A stretch of 64,000 bases of DNA from NCBI RefSeq assembly GCF_013425765.1, contig NZ_JACCJZ010000019.1, forward strand, positions 124,001-188,000, written 5' to 3'. Under the pieces are notes generated by a model. That model had not been told where the DNA came from. It saw only the letters and a list, made by a program, of their open reading frames with translations, and searched no databases. The position numbers and the translations under genes are program-made. Position 1 is the first letter of the stretch, and the number at the start of each line of letters is the position of its first letter. Source of the DNA: Luteimonas deserti (lineage in GTDB: Bacteria > Pseudomonadota > Gammaproteobacteria > Xanthomonadales > Xanthomonadaceae). This document shows positions 27,627-36,257 of this stretch, piece by piece.

Positions 27627-28643
27627 TCAGCGGACAGCATCATGCGGCGGCGAATCGGGCCCGTGGCGGTGGTGATGGTCGTGACCGGCATCCGCGCGGT
27701 TTCCGCCGTGCGCCGCGCCCCCCCGCGGCTCGCCGGCCAGCGCACAGTCGGCCGGCGGCGCGTGCACCACCTCGACCGTGGCATGGCCGATCGCGAAGCG
27801 GTCGGCGAGTGCGCGCTTGACCGCGGGCACGACGCGCGCCGGGGCGGCGCCGTCGGCCAGGGCCAGCTCCAGCGTCGCCAGCACCCGGCCCGAGGTGATC
27901 GACCAGACATGCACGTGGTCCACCGCTGCGACCCCGGGCACCGCGTCGAGCAGATGGCGGCGCAGCACTTCGATGTCCACATCCGGCGGCGCGCCCTCCA
28001 TCAGGATGTGGAACGAGCCGCGCAGCAGCGCCCAGGCGCTGCGCAGGATCAGCAGGCAGACCAGGACCGAGAGGATCGGATCGATCGGCATCCAGCCCGT
28101 GAACCGGATCACGAGCGCCGCTGCGATCGCGGCCACCGAACCGAGCAGGTCGCCGAGCACGTGCAGCGTGGCGCCCCGGATGTTGACGTGGCCCTGGTCG
28201 CCGCGATGCAGGATCCAGAACACGAGGCAGTTCACGCCCAGGCCGACGACGGCCACAGCCAGCATCGGCCCGGCCAGCACCTCGGCGGGATCGCGGAGAC
28301 GCTGGATCGCCTCCCAGACGATCCACGCCACCAGCGCGAACAGCGTGAGCGCATTGACCAGACCAGCCAGCACCTCGAAGCGCAGATACCCGAAGGTGCG
28401 ACGCGCATCCGATGCACGCCTGCCCATGCGGAACGCCAGCCACGCCAGCAGCAGCGCCGCCGCATCGGTGAGCATGTGGCCCGCGTCGGCGAGCAGCGCG
28501 AGCGAGCCCGACCACAGGCCCCCGGCCACTTCCACCACCATGAAGCCGGCGGTCAGCACGAAGCCGCTCAGCACCACGCGTTCGTTGGTCGACGAGACCG
28601 CAGGCGTGTGCCCGTGCGCGTGATCGTGGTGGACGTGTGGCAT
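27627..28643 (-). CDS. Cation diffusion facilitator, zinc exporter of the CzcD/ZitB type
   Basis: A 338-residue CDF transporter that exports Zn2+ or similar divalent ions in exchange for protons. The N terminus (HVHHDHAHGH) and C terminus (GHDHHHRHG) are His-rich metal-collecting tails. Six helices lie between about residues 25 and 215. The transport site is formed by HMLTD (56-60) in helix 2 and HVLGD in helix 5. The HxxxD in helix 2 is the signature of Zn/Cd transporters. The start at 28643 gives the His-rich tail. The C-terminal cytosolic domain (residues 230-305) mediates dimerisation. The gene is alone, and no metal-responsive regulator gene is adjacent. Confidence 0.93.
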   Translation of the reverse strand: MPHVHHDHAHGHTPAVSSTNERVVLSGFVLTAGFMVVEVAGGLWSGSLALLADAGHMLTDAAALLLAWLAFRMGRRASDARRTFGYLRFEVLAGLVNALTLFALVAWIVWEAIQRLRDPAEVLAGPMLAVAVVGLGVNCLVFWILHRGDQGHVNIRGATLHVLGDLLGSVAAIAAALVIRFTGWMPIDPILSVLVCLLILRSAWALLRGSFHILMEGAPPDVDIEVLRRHLLDAVPGVAAVDHVHVWSITSGRVLATLELALADGAAPARVVPAVKRALADRFAIGHATVEVVHAPPADCALAGEPRGGAAHGGNRADAGHDHHHRHGPDSPPHDAVR

Positions 28644-28875
28644 CGGCGAGACGGGCGTCGGGCGGGACAGTGGCCTCACGATACGGAAACCGGGGGCGTC
28701 ATTGGCGTGGCGCGCGACGGCGGTGTCCTGCCAGGGGCGGTGGCGACCCGAACGCCGGGGGGTGTTCCCGACGGGCCACGGCGGCAAACCGGAACATGAC
28801 GCGTGGATCGCGCGTCAAGCCGGTCACCGGTCTGCGTTACCCTCGGGTCGACCGCGTCAGGATGTCGGGGTGGGT

Positions 28876-29832
28876 ATGGAAACTGGAGATCGGGCAGGAC
28901 GCCGTTGGAGCCCGGCACGGATCGGCCGCTGGCGGCTGTCCGCCATCATGGCTGTGTGCCTGGTCACGGCCCTGGGGCCGTCCGCGTGCATGCCCGCCGC
29001 GCCGTTCGCGGACACGTCGAACGAGCAGGCCCTGGCAGCGCGCCGCTTCGAGGATCCCGGCGTGCGCGCACTGGCCGTCGCGGCGGCGACCGGCGATGCG
29101 AAGACGGTCCGGCGGTTGATGCAGGACGAGGGGATCGATCCCGACGTCGTGTTCTGGGGTTCGAGCGGCGGCATTCCGCTGCTGGTGTGGCCGATCTATC
29201 GGAGCAATCCGGACGGCCTGAAGGCGATGCTGGAGAGCGGCGCGGATCCGAATGTGGCCAGACCCTATCCGCGCGAAGAAGGTCGCTCGGACACCAATCA
29301 TTCGAACGCGATGGTCTGGGCGGCGGAGCAGGAGGATTCGGTCTACCTCGAGATGCTGCTGGACCATGGCGGGGACCCGGATACGCGCAATGCGAACAAC
29401 GAGGCGCTGCTGTTCCACGCCTACATCAAGCAGAACAAGTGGCGCAATGTTCAGATACTGGTGGAACGGGGCGCGGACGTGAATGTCTTGGCGGGCATGG
29501 GGGGCACGATCGTATCGATGTACGCCGGTCGCGGTGGCTTCATGATGGTGCATTGGTTGCTTCGACAAGGCGCAGACCCAACGCTCGACTACGCCTACGG
29601 GAAGCCTGTCCACGCGCCCGATGCCACAACTATCGAGGCGATCTTCTGGCATCCGGGCGATCCGGACGATCCGAGCTGGCAGGTAGCTTGCCAGCAGTGG
29701 TTGCTGGCGCGTGGCCACAGCCGCCCGCCTATGCCGCGGCATTACCGCGAGATGCGACAGACTTTTGGATTTCCTCATGAAGAAGGTCGGATACCGCTGC
29801 CTGACATGGATGAAACAGGAGAGGGGACATGA
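28876..29832 (+). CDS. Ankyrin-repeat exported protein, candidate immunity partner of the downstream hydrolase
   Basis: A 318-residue protein with an N-terminal hydrophobic helix (about 21-37) ending SACMPAAP. The Cys at residue 38 could be lipidated, although PSAC is a poor lipobox because the -3 residue is Pro. The rest is a stack of ankyrin-like repeats: DAKTVRRLMQDEG, GLKAMLESGADPNV, YLEMLLDHGGDPDTRN, NVQILVERGADVNV, MVHWLLRQGADPT. It should face the periplasm. Its stop overlaps the ATG of the 738-residue lipase-like gene by an ATGA. Ankyrin proteins encoded next to toxic phospholipases serve as immunity proteins in several type VI secretion modules, which is the basis for the inference. 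A scaffold or regulator role is possible. I placed the start at 28876; earlier in-frame starts add Arg-rich residues. Confidence 0.75.
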   Translation: METGDRAGRRWSPARIGRWRLSAIMAVCLVTALGPSACMPAAPFADTSNEQALAARRFEDPGVRALAVAAATGDAKTVRRLMQDEGIDPDVVFWGSSGGIPLLVWPIYRSNPDGLKAMLESGADPNVARPYPREEGRSDTNHSNAMVWAAEQEDSVYLEMLLDHGGDPDTRNANNEALLFHAYIKQNKWRNVQILVERGADVNVLAGMGGTIVSMYAGRGGFMMVHWLLRQGADPTLDYAYGKPVHAPDATTIEAIFWHPGDPDDPSWQVACQQWLLARGHSRPPMPRHYREMRQTFGFPHEEGRIPLPDMDETGEGT

Positions 29833-32045
29833 CGTCACGTCACGATGCGCAAAGGGCCCTGATTGAGCAGTTGCGAGCGCAACGCTCCGCGGCGGCACGA
29901 GATACGGCAACGATGCTCCAGGGCGCTTACCACGCACGTGAGATGGCCGAGCTGTCGCACGATGTCTATGCCGCTGCTCTTGGTACCGGCACCCCTCCTC
30001 CGGGTTGGACCCGGGCAACGGCCGATCTCGACCAGTTGCGGAAGGCGATGCCGGAACTCAGTTTGAGCGATGCCGAACTCCGCGAGTTGTTGTCGCCGCG
30101 CGAGTCCGGGTTCCGCGCCGAGATCTACCTGCCGGACCCGGCAGTTCTCGGTCCCGGCTACAAGCCTACCGTTGTGTTCAAGGGCTCGACAGGCCATGTG
30201 ATCGGCGATGACGGCATCCGACGGCCCACCGCGGCCGAGGATTTCCTTGGCAACAACATTCCCCAGTCGATGGGTCTGCAGACTGACTACTACGATCGCG
30301 CAATGAGTGTCGCCGTCGCCCTGCGCCGCAAGGGCATCGACTTCGATCTCGCCGGCCACAGCCTCGGCGGCGGCATGGCGTCGGCGGCCGCCGCGGTCAG
30401 CGGAATGCGGGCCGTGACCTGGAATGCGGCCGGCCTGCATCCGGACACGGCGCCGCAGTTCGCGCAGCGCAATGGCGGCCTGCCGTTGTTCGATACCGGC
30501 AGAATCGTTTCCGCGTGGCAGGTCCAGGGCGAGCTGTTGAACGATGGCGTGCAGACCGAGCTGCGCGGCATGAGCGACCGCCATCGCGAGCGGATGGGCT
30601 CGCTGCTGACGGAGACGGTGGAGCTGCTCCAGGGCACCCCGCACGGGCGCCGGATGCTCGAGGCCAGGTTGATCGGCACTTTGCCTGAGACCGCACATCC
30701 GGCGGTGCACGCACTGCTGGACCGTTTGCAGCAGGGCGATGCGGCAAGCCTGATCCGTGACCTGCCGCAGGCTGCAGGCGAACGCCAACCGCCATTGATC
30801 GCAATGACACGCCAGGAACTGCACCTGGTTGAGCGTGAGTCGCGCGTCTCGCTGGGCGAGCTCCATCTGCTGGCCGGCCCCGTGCTGGATGTGGCGATGC
30901 ACGGTGTCCGCGGCGCTAACTCCGGCGCGCGGGCGGGCCAGGTCGTCGCCGGGCACGGGCAGGCGCTCGGCACCGGCCTAGGCGCGGCGGGCGAGCGGAT
31001 CGACAGCGGCGCGATCATTGCCGGGGCCGCTCTGCAGCGCAGCCATGTCGGCGTCGGAATGGCCTTCGATCAGGGCGCACAGGTTTTGGGCACTCTCACC
31101 GCGGAGGCCCGCATGGCCGGTGCCCGGATCGAATCGGCGGTGGCCGAAGGCCGGAGTCGCACGGTGTCCGGCGCACTGGAGACGCAGGGCGCAGGCTGGC
31201 GCTGGTTCGGCGATGCTGTGGGCCCCGTCTCGGAGGCCTGGCGCGACGTGCTGCACGCACGCGCCGAGCGCGCCGACGCTGCGGCCGGGTCGGTACGCGC
31301 TCAAGGACGCGCCGACGCCGACGCCGCCCTGGCTCGCGGGCGCGAGGCTGCCGAGGCGCGTCGTGACGCCGCGCAGGCAGTGGGCGAAGGCCTGCGCGCG
31401 GGCGCGGTCGCCACAGGGACACGCAGCCGGGACACCCTGGTCTACGTCGGAGAGCGACTCGATGCCGGCTTCGTCGTCGTCGGCGCGCAGCTCACCCGCA
31501 TCAGCGGGTACGCGCCCGTGGCCGGTGCGGCCCTTGGCGGCACGAGCGGCGTTGCGCTCGGCACCGTATCCACCTTCGCCAGCGTCAATCCCCAGGCGCC
31601 CGCCCATTGGTACGGAGCCGTCCGGTTGGCTCGCGACGGCCTCGGTGGGCTACGAGAGTCGGTCGGGCGTCACGGCATGGACAGCGCCGTTCTGCCCAGC
31701 CTGGAGCGGTACATCGACGATCAGGAACAGGCTGCGCGGCAGCTGCTGCCGCGTCCGGCGCGCGCCGGGTCGGGAAGCTCGGTGCGCGAAGGCATCCCGT
31801 CACTGCTGACAGGCGATGCCGGAATCGCGATGTCGCAGCTGCTCACGTCCGCACGGAATGGAGATGCGGCCGCTGTGGCGCGTGCCTCGCAGACGCTGCT
31901 CGACACCCGCGGCGCGCGCGAGTGGCTGGCCTATGGCCAGCAGCAGATGGAAGCGGACGCACGCTGCACAGCGCCGGAGACCGGCTACCCGGCGGCCACG
32001 ATCCCCGATGCCGTGCGGGCAGCCGAGCAGGCGTACGTACGCTGA
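29829..32045 (+). CDS. Large lipase-like alpha/beta hydrolase, candidate secreted phospholipase toxin
   Basis: A 738-residue protein with no signal peptide. Residues 90-260 form an alpha/beta hydrolase core like class 3 lipases: VVFKGST at 115-121 is the probable oxyanion strand, GHSLGGGMAS holds the nucleophile Ser178, and AWQVQGELLN follows near residue 230. Residues 350-560 are rich in Ala, Gly and Arg and look helical or coiled, with repeated short GA and ARA patterns. A second Ala/Gly-rich section near 580-610 could insert in membranes. The C terminus has a helical region and ends EQAYVR. No XVIPCD, PAAR, VgrG or RHS part is visible. The preceding ankyrin-protein gene overlaps it by 4 bp. 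The architecture resembles interbacterial phospholipase effectors; the role is inferred. Confidence 0.75.
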   Translation: MTSRHDAQRALIEQLRAQRSAAARDTATMLQGAYHAREMAELSHDVYAAALGTGTPPPGWTRATADLDQLRKAMPELSLSDAELRELLSPRESGFRAEIYLPDPAVLGPGYKPTVVFKGSTGHVIGDDGIRRPTAAEDFLGNNIPQSMGLQTDYYDRAMSVAVALRRKGIDFDLAGHSLGGGMASAAAAVSGMRAVTWNAAGLHPDTAPQFAQRNGGLPLFDTGRIVSAWQVQGELLNDGVQTELRGMSDRHRERMGSLLTETVELLQGTPHGRRMLEARLIGTLPETAHPAVHALLDRLQQGDAASLIRDLPQAAGERQPPLIAMTRQELHLVERESRVSLGELHLLAGPVLDVAMHGVRGANSGARAGQVVAGHGQALGTGLGAAGERIDSGAIIAGAALQRSHVGVGMAFDQGAQVLGTLTAEARMAGARIESAVAEGRSRTVSGALETQGAGWRWFGDAVGPVSEAWRDVLHARAERADAAAGSVRAQGRADADAALARGREAAEARRDAAQAVGEGLRAGAVATGTRSRDTLVYVGERLDAGFVVVGAQLTRISGYAPVAGAALGGTSGVALGTVSTFASVNPQAPAHWYGAVRLARDGLGGLRESVGRHGMDSAVLPSLERYIDDQEQAARQLLPRPARAGSGSSVREGIPSLLTGDAGIAMSQLLTSARNGDAAAVARASQTLLDTRGAREWLAYGQQQMEADARCTAPETGYPAATIPDAVRAAEQAYVR

Positions 32046-32072
32046 GAGCGCGGCGTGGTGTAGGCCGGCGCG

Positions 32073-32621
32073 CTAGCGGTCGGCGGGGAACAGCCCCGCC
32101 CAACCCGCATGCCCCAGCCGCTCGAGCGTCTGGACGTTGCGGTCGGGGATGGAATCGGGATCGGGAAACGCATCCACCGCGCGGGCCACGCTGTCCTCGC
32201 GCAACAGGTGCAGCGTGGGATACGGCGCGCGGTTGGTGAAATTGGTGATGTCGTCGGGCGCGGCGCCGGCAAACTGGTAGTCGGGATGGAAGCTCGCCAC
32301 CTGGAGGACGCCGTCGAGCTCCAGCGCTTCGACCAGCCCATCGGCCTCGTCGAGGAAATCGTTGTAGTCGAGAAAGTCGCCGAGCACCTGCGGATGCACG
32401 ATCAGTGTGGTGTCGATCTCGGCGGCGTCCGTGTCGCGCAGGCGCAGCAGTTCCTCGCCCAGCTCTTCGAGCAGCGCCTCGGGCGTGGTCGCATCGCTCA
32501 GCACGAAACGCACCTGGTTTTTGACCAGCACCGCCTTGGCGAATGGGCAAAGATTCAGCCCGATCACCGCGCGCTCTAGCCACAGGCGTGTATCGGCGAC
32601 CGGGTCGGCGCTGCGCTGCAC
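32073..32621 (-). CDS. DUF1415 family protein
   Basis: A 182-residue protein of the DUF1415 family, recognised by RLWLERAVIGLNLCPFA, the LLEELGEELLRL helix, HPQVLGDFLDYNDFL, and the FHPDYQFAG and NRAPYPTLHLLRE motifs. The family has a conserved Cys in NLCPFAK and is of unknown function. The start is taken at the GTG at 32621 (VQRSADPVADTR). A TTG a few codons upstream is possible, as upstream sequence overlaps the end of yajQ. The gene lies directly after yajQ on the same strand, so the two are probably cotranscribed. Confidence 0.88.
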   Translation of the reverse strand: MQRSADPVADTRLWLERAVIGLNLCPFAKAVLVKNQVRFVLSDATTPEALLEELGEELLRLRDTDAAEIDTTLIVHPQVLGDFLDYNDFLDEADGLVEALELDGVLQVASFHPDYQFAGAAPDDITNFTNRAPYPTLHLLREDSVARAVDAFPDPDSIPDRNVQTLERLGHAGWAGLFPADR

Positions 32622-32629
32622 GACGCGGC

Positions 32630-33112
32630 TCAATCGCGGAAGTTGTCGAACTGCAGCGGCAGCTCGAAATCGGTGCCGCGCAGCAGTGCCATCGCGGCCT
32701 GCAGGTCGTCGCGCTTCTTGCCGGTCACGCGCAGCTTGTCGCCGTTGATCTGGCTGTCGACCTTGAGCTTGGCGGTCTTGAGGGTGGTCTGGATCTTCTT
32801 CGCGAGATCGCGCTCGATGCCCTGCTTGACGGTCACCGTCTGCCGCGCGCCGGCGAGGTTGGTCTCGATGTCGCCGAATTCGAGACACTTGATATCGATC
32901 TTCCGCGCGGCCAGGCGCTGGCGCAGGATCTCGGTCATCTGCTGCACCTGGAAATCGCTCGGCGCGGACTGCTTGATCACCGCGTCCTCGAGTTCGAATG
33001 CCGCGTCCACGCCCTTGAAGTCGAAGCGCGTGGTCAGCTCGCGATTGGCCTGGTCGACGGCATTGGTCAGTTCGTGGGTGTCGACTTCCGAGACGATGTC
33101 GAAGGAGGGCAT
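32630..33112 (-). CDS. yajQ: YajQ family nucleotide-binding protein
   Basis: A 160-residue protein of the YajQ (UPF0234) family, complete from MPSFDIVSEVD to the usual C terminus FDNFRD. It has two ferredoxin-like halves. Family members bind nucleotides, and in Xanthomonas a YajQ relative is a cyclic di-GMP effector influencing virulence gene expression. That is knowledge of relatives, not shown here. The ATG at 33112 has a GGAGG-like stretch just upstream. The downstream DUF1415 gene begins 9 bp after its stop. It is divergent from the alcohol dehydrogenase gene. Confidence 0.95.
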   Translation of the reverse strand: MPSFDIVSEVDTHELTNAVDQANRELTTRFDFKGVDAAFELEDAVIKQSAPSDFQVQQMTEILRQRLAARKIDIKCLEFGDIETNLAGARQTVTVKQGIERDLAKKIQTTLKTAKLKVDSQINGDKLRVTGKKRDDLQAAMALLRGTDFELPLQFDNFRD

Positions 33113-33241
33113 GGGGCACCTGCGGGTAGGACGAAGGCGCGCAGGGTACCGCACCCGTGGCATGGCCTGTTCCGCCCGTCGCCACGCTGGGCGAACGGTC
33201 CGCCGCCGACAATACCCGGCTTCCTGCCAGGAGCCCGTCCC

Positions 33242-34291
33242 ATGCTCGACACCCCTGCCTACGCCGCGGCCGATGCCACCACGCCGCTCGCCCCGACGAC
33301 GATCCAGCGTCGTGCCCCGCGAGCCCGCGAGGTCCTGATCGACATCGCCTATTGCGGCGTCTGCCACACCGACCTGCACCAGGTCCGCGACGAGTGGGGC
33401 GGCTCGATCTTCCCGATGGTGCCGGGCCACGAGATCGTCGGCCGCGTGGCCGAGGTCGGCGCGGACGTCACGCGGTTCAAGATCGGCGATGCCGTCGGTG
33501 TCGGCTGCTTCGTCGATTCCTGCCGGTCCTGCGCGCAGTGCGAGGCCGGCGAGGAGCAGTTCTGCGAGCAGGGCATGACGGCGACCTACAACGCGACGGA
33601 GCGCGACGGCAGCGCCCCGACCTACGGCGGCTATTCGACGCGCATCACCGTCGACCAGGACTACGTGCTGCGCGTGCCTGAAGCCCTGCCGCTCGATGCC
33701 GCGGCGCCGCTGCTGTGCGCGGGCATCACCACCTATTCGCCGCTGCGCCATTTCGGCGTCGAGGCCGGCGACGCGGTCGCGGTGGTCGGTCTCGGCGGCC
33801 TCGGCCACATGGCGGTGAAGTTCGCGGTGGCGATGGGCGCGCGCGTCACCGTGCTCAGCACGTCGGAGTCCAAGCGCGACGACGCGCTGAAGCTCGGCGC
33901 GCACGACTTCGCCGCAACGCGCGACCCCGCGACATTCGAGGCCTTGGCCAAGACCTTCGACTTCATCGTCGACAGCGTCTCCGCGCCGCACGACTACAAC
34001 GCCTATCTGTCGCTGCTGAAGGTCGACGGCACGATGATCCTGCTCGGCGTGCCCGACCAGCCCGCGCCCGTCGCTGCCGGCTCGCTGATCATGCAGCGCC
34101 GACGCCTGACCGGTTCGCTGATCGGCGGCATCCGCGAAACCCAGGAGATGCTGGAATTCTGCGCCGAGCACGGGATCGTTTCCGACATCGAGATCATCGA
34201 CATCGCCGACATCAACACCGCCTACGCGCGGATGCTCAAGGGCGACGTGCGCTACCGCTTCGTCATCGACATCGCCACGCTCGCTCACTGA
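33242..34291 (+). CDS. Zinc-dependent NAD(P) alcohol dehydrogenase, YahK/cinnamyl-alcohol-dehydrogenase type
   Basis: A 349-residue medium-chain zinc alcohol dehydrogenase. The catalytic zinc ligands are Cys41 in GVCHTD, His63-Glu64 in PGHEIVG, and a later Cys. The structural zinc cysteines are at 94, 97, 100 and 108 (CRSCAQC...C). The nucleotide-binding loop is GLGGLGH, typical of NADP-preferring members such as YahK. It would reduce aldehydes to alcohols or the reverse, a common broad-specificity aldehyde detoxification enzyme. The start at 33242 has AGGAG about 10 bp upstream. It stands alone between the divergent yajQ and the EamA transporter gene 63 bp downstream. Confidence 0.92.
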   Translation: MLDTPAYAAADATTPLAPTTIQRRAPRAREVLIDIAYCGVCHTDLHQVRDEWGGSIFPMVPGHEIVGRVAEVGADVTRFKIGDAVGVGCFVDSCRSCAQCEAGEEQFCEQGMTATYNATERDGSAPTYGGYSTRITVDQDYVLRVPEALPLDAAAPLLCAGITTYSPLRHFGVEAGDAVAVVGLGGLGHMAVKFAVAMGARVTVLSTSESKRDDALKLGAHDFAATRDPATFEALAKTFDFIVDSVSAPHDYNAYLSLLKVDGTMILLGVPDQPAPVAAGSLIMQRRRLTGSLIGGIRETQEMLEFCAEHGIVSDIEIIDIADINTAYARMLKGDVRYRFVIDIATLAH

Positions 34292-34354
34292 ACCCGGGTG
34301 CGACCGTCCCGGCGTCCGTGCGAGGATGCCGGGCCGTCCCGGTCGTCTCCCGCC

Positions 34355-35269
34355 ATGGCCCGCACCGTCGTATCGACCCAGCCCCGCGTCGCCGCCCTGT
34401 GGATGCTGCTGGCGGTGCTCGCGTTCGCGGGCATGGACGCGGGCATGAAATGGATCGCCGAGGATTACCCGGCGTTCCAGGTGGCGGTGTTCCGCAGTCT
34501 CGCCACCTTGCCGCTGGTGCTGGGCTGGATCGTGCTGCGCGGCCGCGCGGGCACCCTGCTGCGCATCCACTGGCCGCTGCACCTGCTGCGGGGCGCGCTC
34601 GGCGTGGGCATGATCGCCGGCTTCGTCTACGGCCTGGCGCGGATGCCGCTGTCGACCGCCTACGCGATCGTCTTCGTCTCCCCGCTGATGGTGACCGCGC
34701 TGGCCGTCCCCCTGCTCGGTGAGAAGGTCGGGCCGCGTCGCTGGACCGCGATCGCGGTCGGTGTCGTCGGTGTGCTGGTGGTGCTGCGGCCCAGCGGCGA
34801 GGGCGTCGCGACGCTGGCCGGGCTGGCCGTGGTCGGCGGCGCGCTGTGTTACGCCATCGCCTCGATCGCAGTGCGTTCGCTGGCTCAGCGCGACAGTCCC
34901 GAGTCCCTGGTGTTCTGGTTCCTCGTGCTGTTGGCGCTGTTCGCGGGCGTGCTGGCCTGGCGCGACTGGAGACCTTTGCAGGTCGAGCATCTCCCGGTGC
35001 TGGCGCTGATCGGCGTGACCGGCGCGTTGGGGCAGGTCGCGTTGACCCACGCGTTCCGGCTGGGCGAAGCGAGCCAGGTCGCACCGCTCGAATACACCGC
35101 GCTGGTCTGGGTGGTGTTGCTGGACCTGTTCGTCTGGCAGGTGCTGCCCGACGCCATGACCTGGCTGGGCGCCGGCATCATCGTCGCGAGCGGGCTCTAC
35201 ATGATCCGCCGCGAGCGGGTGGTCGCCGTGTCGCCGTCGCACCGCCCGGACACCACGCCGCCGCCGTAG
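34355..35269 (+). CDS. EamA/DMT-family transporter
   Basis: A 304-residue inner-membrane protein with ten hydrophobic helices arranged as two EamA repeats (residues 10-145 and 155-285). It is a drug/metabolite transporter family permease with a typical first helix (ALWMLLAVLAFAGMDAGMKW). Members export amino acids, metabolites or drugs, and the substrate here cannot be told. The ATG at 34355 begins right before the first helix. No regulator is adjacent. Confidence 0.9.
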   Translation: MARTVVSTQPRVAALWMLLAVLAFAGMDAGMKWIAEDYPAFQVAVFRSLATLPLVLGWIVLRGRAGTLLRIHWPLHLLRGALGVGMIAGFVYGLARMPLSTAYAIVFVSPLMVTALAVPLLGEKVGPRRWTAIAVGVVGVLVVLRPSGEGVATLAGLAVVGGALCYAIASIAVRSLAQRDSPESLVFWFLVLLALFAGVLAWRDWRPLQVEHLPVLALIGVTGALGQVALTHAFRLGEASQVAPLEYTALVWVVLLDLFVWQVLPDAMTWLGAGIIVASGLYMIRRERVVAVSPSHRPDTTPPP

Positions 35270-35348
35270 CCGGCGACCGTCATCGCCTCCAGCGCCGTGA
35301 TCGCGGATCATCGCGATCCGCCCGCAGATCCGAGCCGACCGCGCCGCC

Positions 35349-35888
35349 ATGCCCATCCTGTTGCTGATCGTCGTTGTGCTGGCGCTGTTCGCGCTGATGT
35401 TGCTGCTGTGGCCACTGGCCCTGTGGAACCGCTATCGCGTCGGCACATCGCGCCGGCAGCCGCTGCGCTGGCTCACCCGGCTCAACGCCGTGCTCATTCC
35501 GGCGTCGGCCCTGGTGTTTCTGGGCGGGATGGCGCTGGCGCAGCTCTTCGTGGCGCACGCGTTTCCCTACGCCGCACTCGGCGTGGGCGCCGGTTTGGCC
35601 ATCGGGGCCGTGGGCTGGGCGCTGACCCGTGTCGAACATCAGCCGGGTCGGGTCTGGTACACGCCCAATCGCTGGCTGGTGCTCGCGCTGACCCTGGTGG
35701 TGGTCGCACGCGTGTTCGCCGGCATCTGGCAGGCATGGGAGCGCTGGCGTGGCCAGTACGACGTGCTCGCCGCATGGGGACCGCTGGGCGAGCCGGCCGG
35801 CCTCTTTGCCGTGGCCGGTCTGGTGATCGGCTACCACGCGGCCTATGCGGTCCTGCTGCAGCGGCGATTGGGGCCTTGGCTGCGCTGA
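35349..35888 (+). CDS. Small integral membrane protein of unknown function
   Basis: A 179-residue protein with an N-terminal helix (residues 3-25), helices near 48-70 and 75-92, then the basic stretch VEHQPGRVWYTPNRWLVL and two more helices near 112-130 and 150-170. The position of the RVWYTPNRW loop between membrane helices recalls the CcdC/DUF1453-like family, but I am not certain. It has no catalytic motif. It lies 79 bp after the transporter gene on the same strand and may be cotranscribed with it. Confidence 0.7.
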   Translation: MPILLLIVVVLALFALMLLLWPLALWNRYRVGTSRRQPLRWLTRLNAVLIPASALVFLGGMALAQLFVAHAFPYAALGVGAGLAIGAVGWALTRVEHQPGRVWYTPNRWLVLALTLVVVARVFAGIWQAWERWRGQYDVLAAWGPLGEPAGLFAVAGLVIGYHAAYAVLLQRRLGPWLR

Positions 35889-36202
35889 GTTCCGGTTCAT
35901 CTCGACGACGTGCCTGCCGTTCGACGCGTTCTTCCGATGCCTCGACCCATGAAAGAGGCACCAGCCTGCGATCGGGGCCCTCGATTCCCGCCCGCGCACG
36001 CCCCCTCACGGCCGACGGGTCGAATCGCGCGCACGATTGTGGGACTGCCACGCTCGATGACGGCTGTCCGGGCGCCGTCTGGACGCGATCACCGGCGACC
36101 GGAGAATCGCAACGACCGGGGGGCCACGTCGTCCATGCCCCAAGCCGCGCGACGCTCCGGAACACCTCGCGGCGTCGCCATGCCTGCACCGAGGGTCACA
36201 AC
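35889..36202. other. Intergenic stretch without a gene
   Basis: This 314-bp stretch carries no plausible coding frame or ribosome binding site. It ends at the terminator hairpin at 36203. Confidence 0.5.
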
Positions 36203-36231
36203 AAAAAAAGACCCGCCGAAGCGGGTCTTTT
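36203..36231 (-). terminator. Rho-independent terminator of ompW (may act both ways)
   Basis: An 11-bp stem (aaaagacccgc / gcgggtctttt) with a 4-nt loop, flanked on the minus strand by a run of T residues. It lies 27 bp past the stop of ompW. The short T run on the plus strand suggests it can also stop plus-strand transcripts. Confidence 0.85.
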
Positions 36232-36257
36232 CCAGAGTGCCTGTCCGACGCGAGAGG

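Noticed and set aside
10644-32045. XVIPCD, PAAR, VgrG or RHS domains in the two lipase-like proteins
   Set aside because: I looked for the conserved patterns of the Xanthomonas type IV recruitment domain and for type VI spike parts and saw none. Both proteins are therefore called effector candidates only by context.
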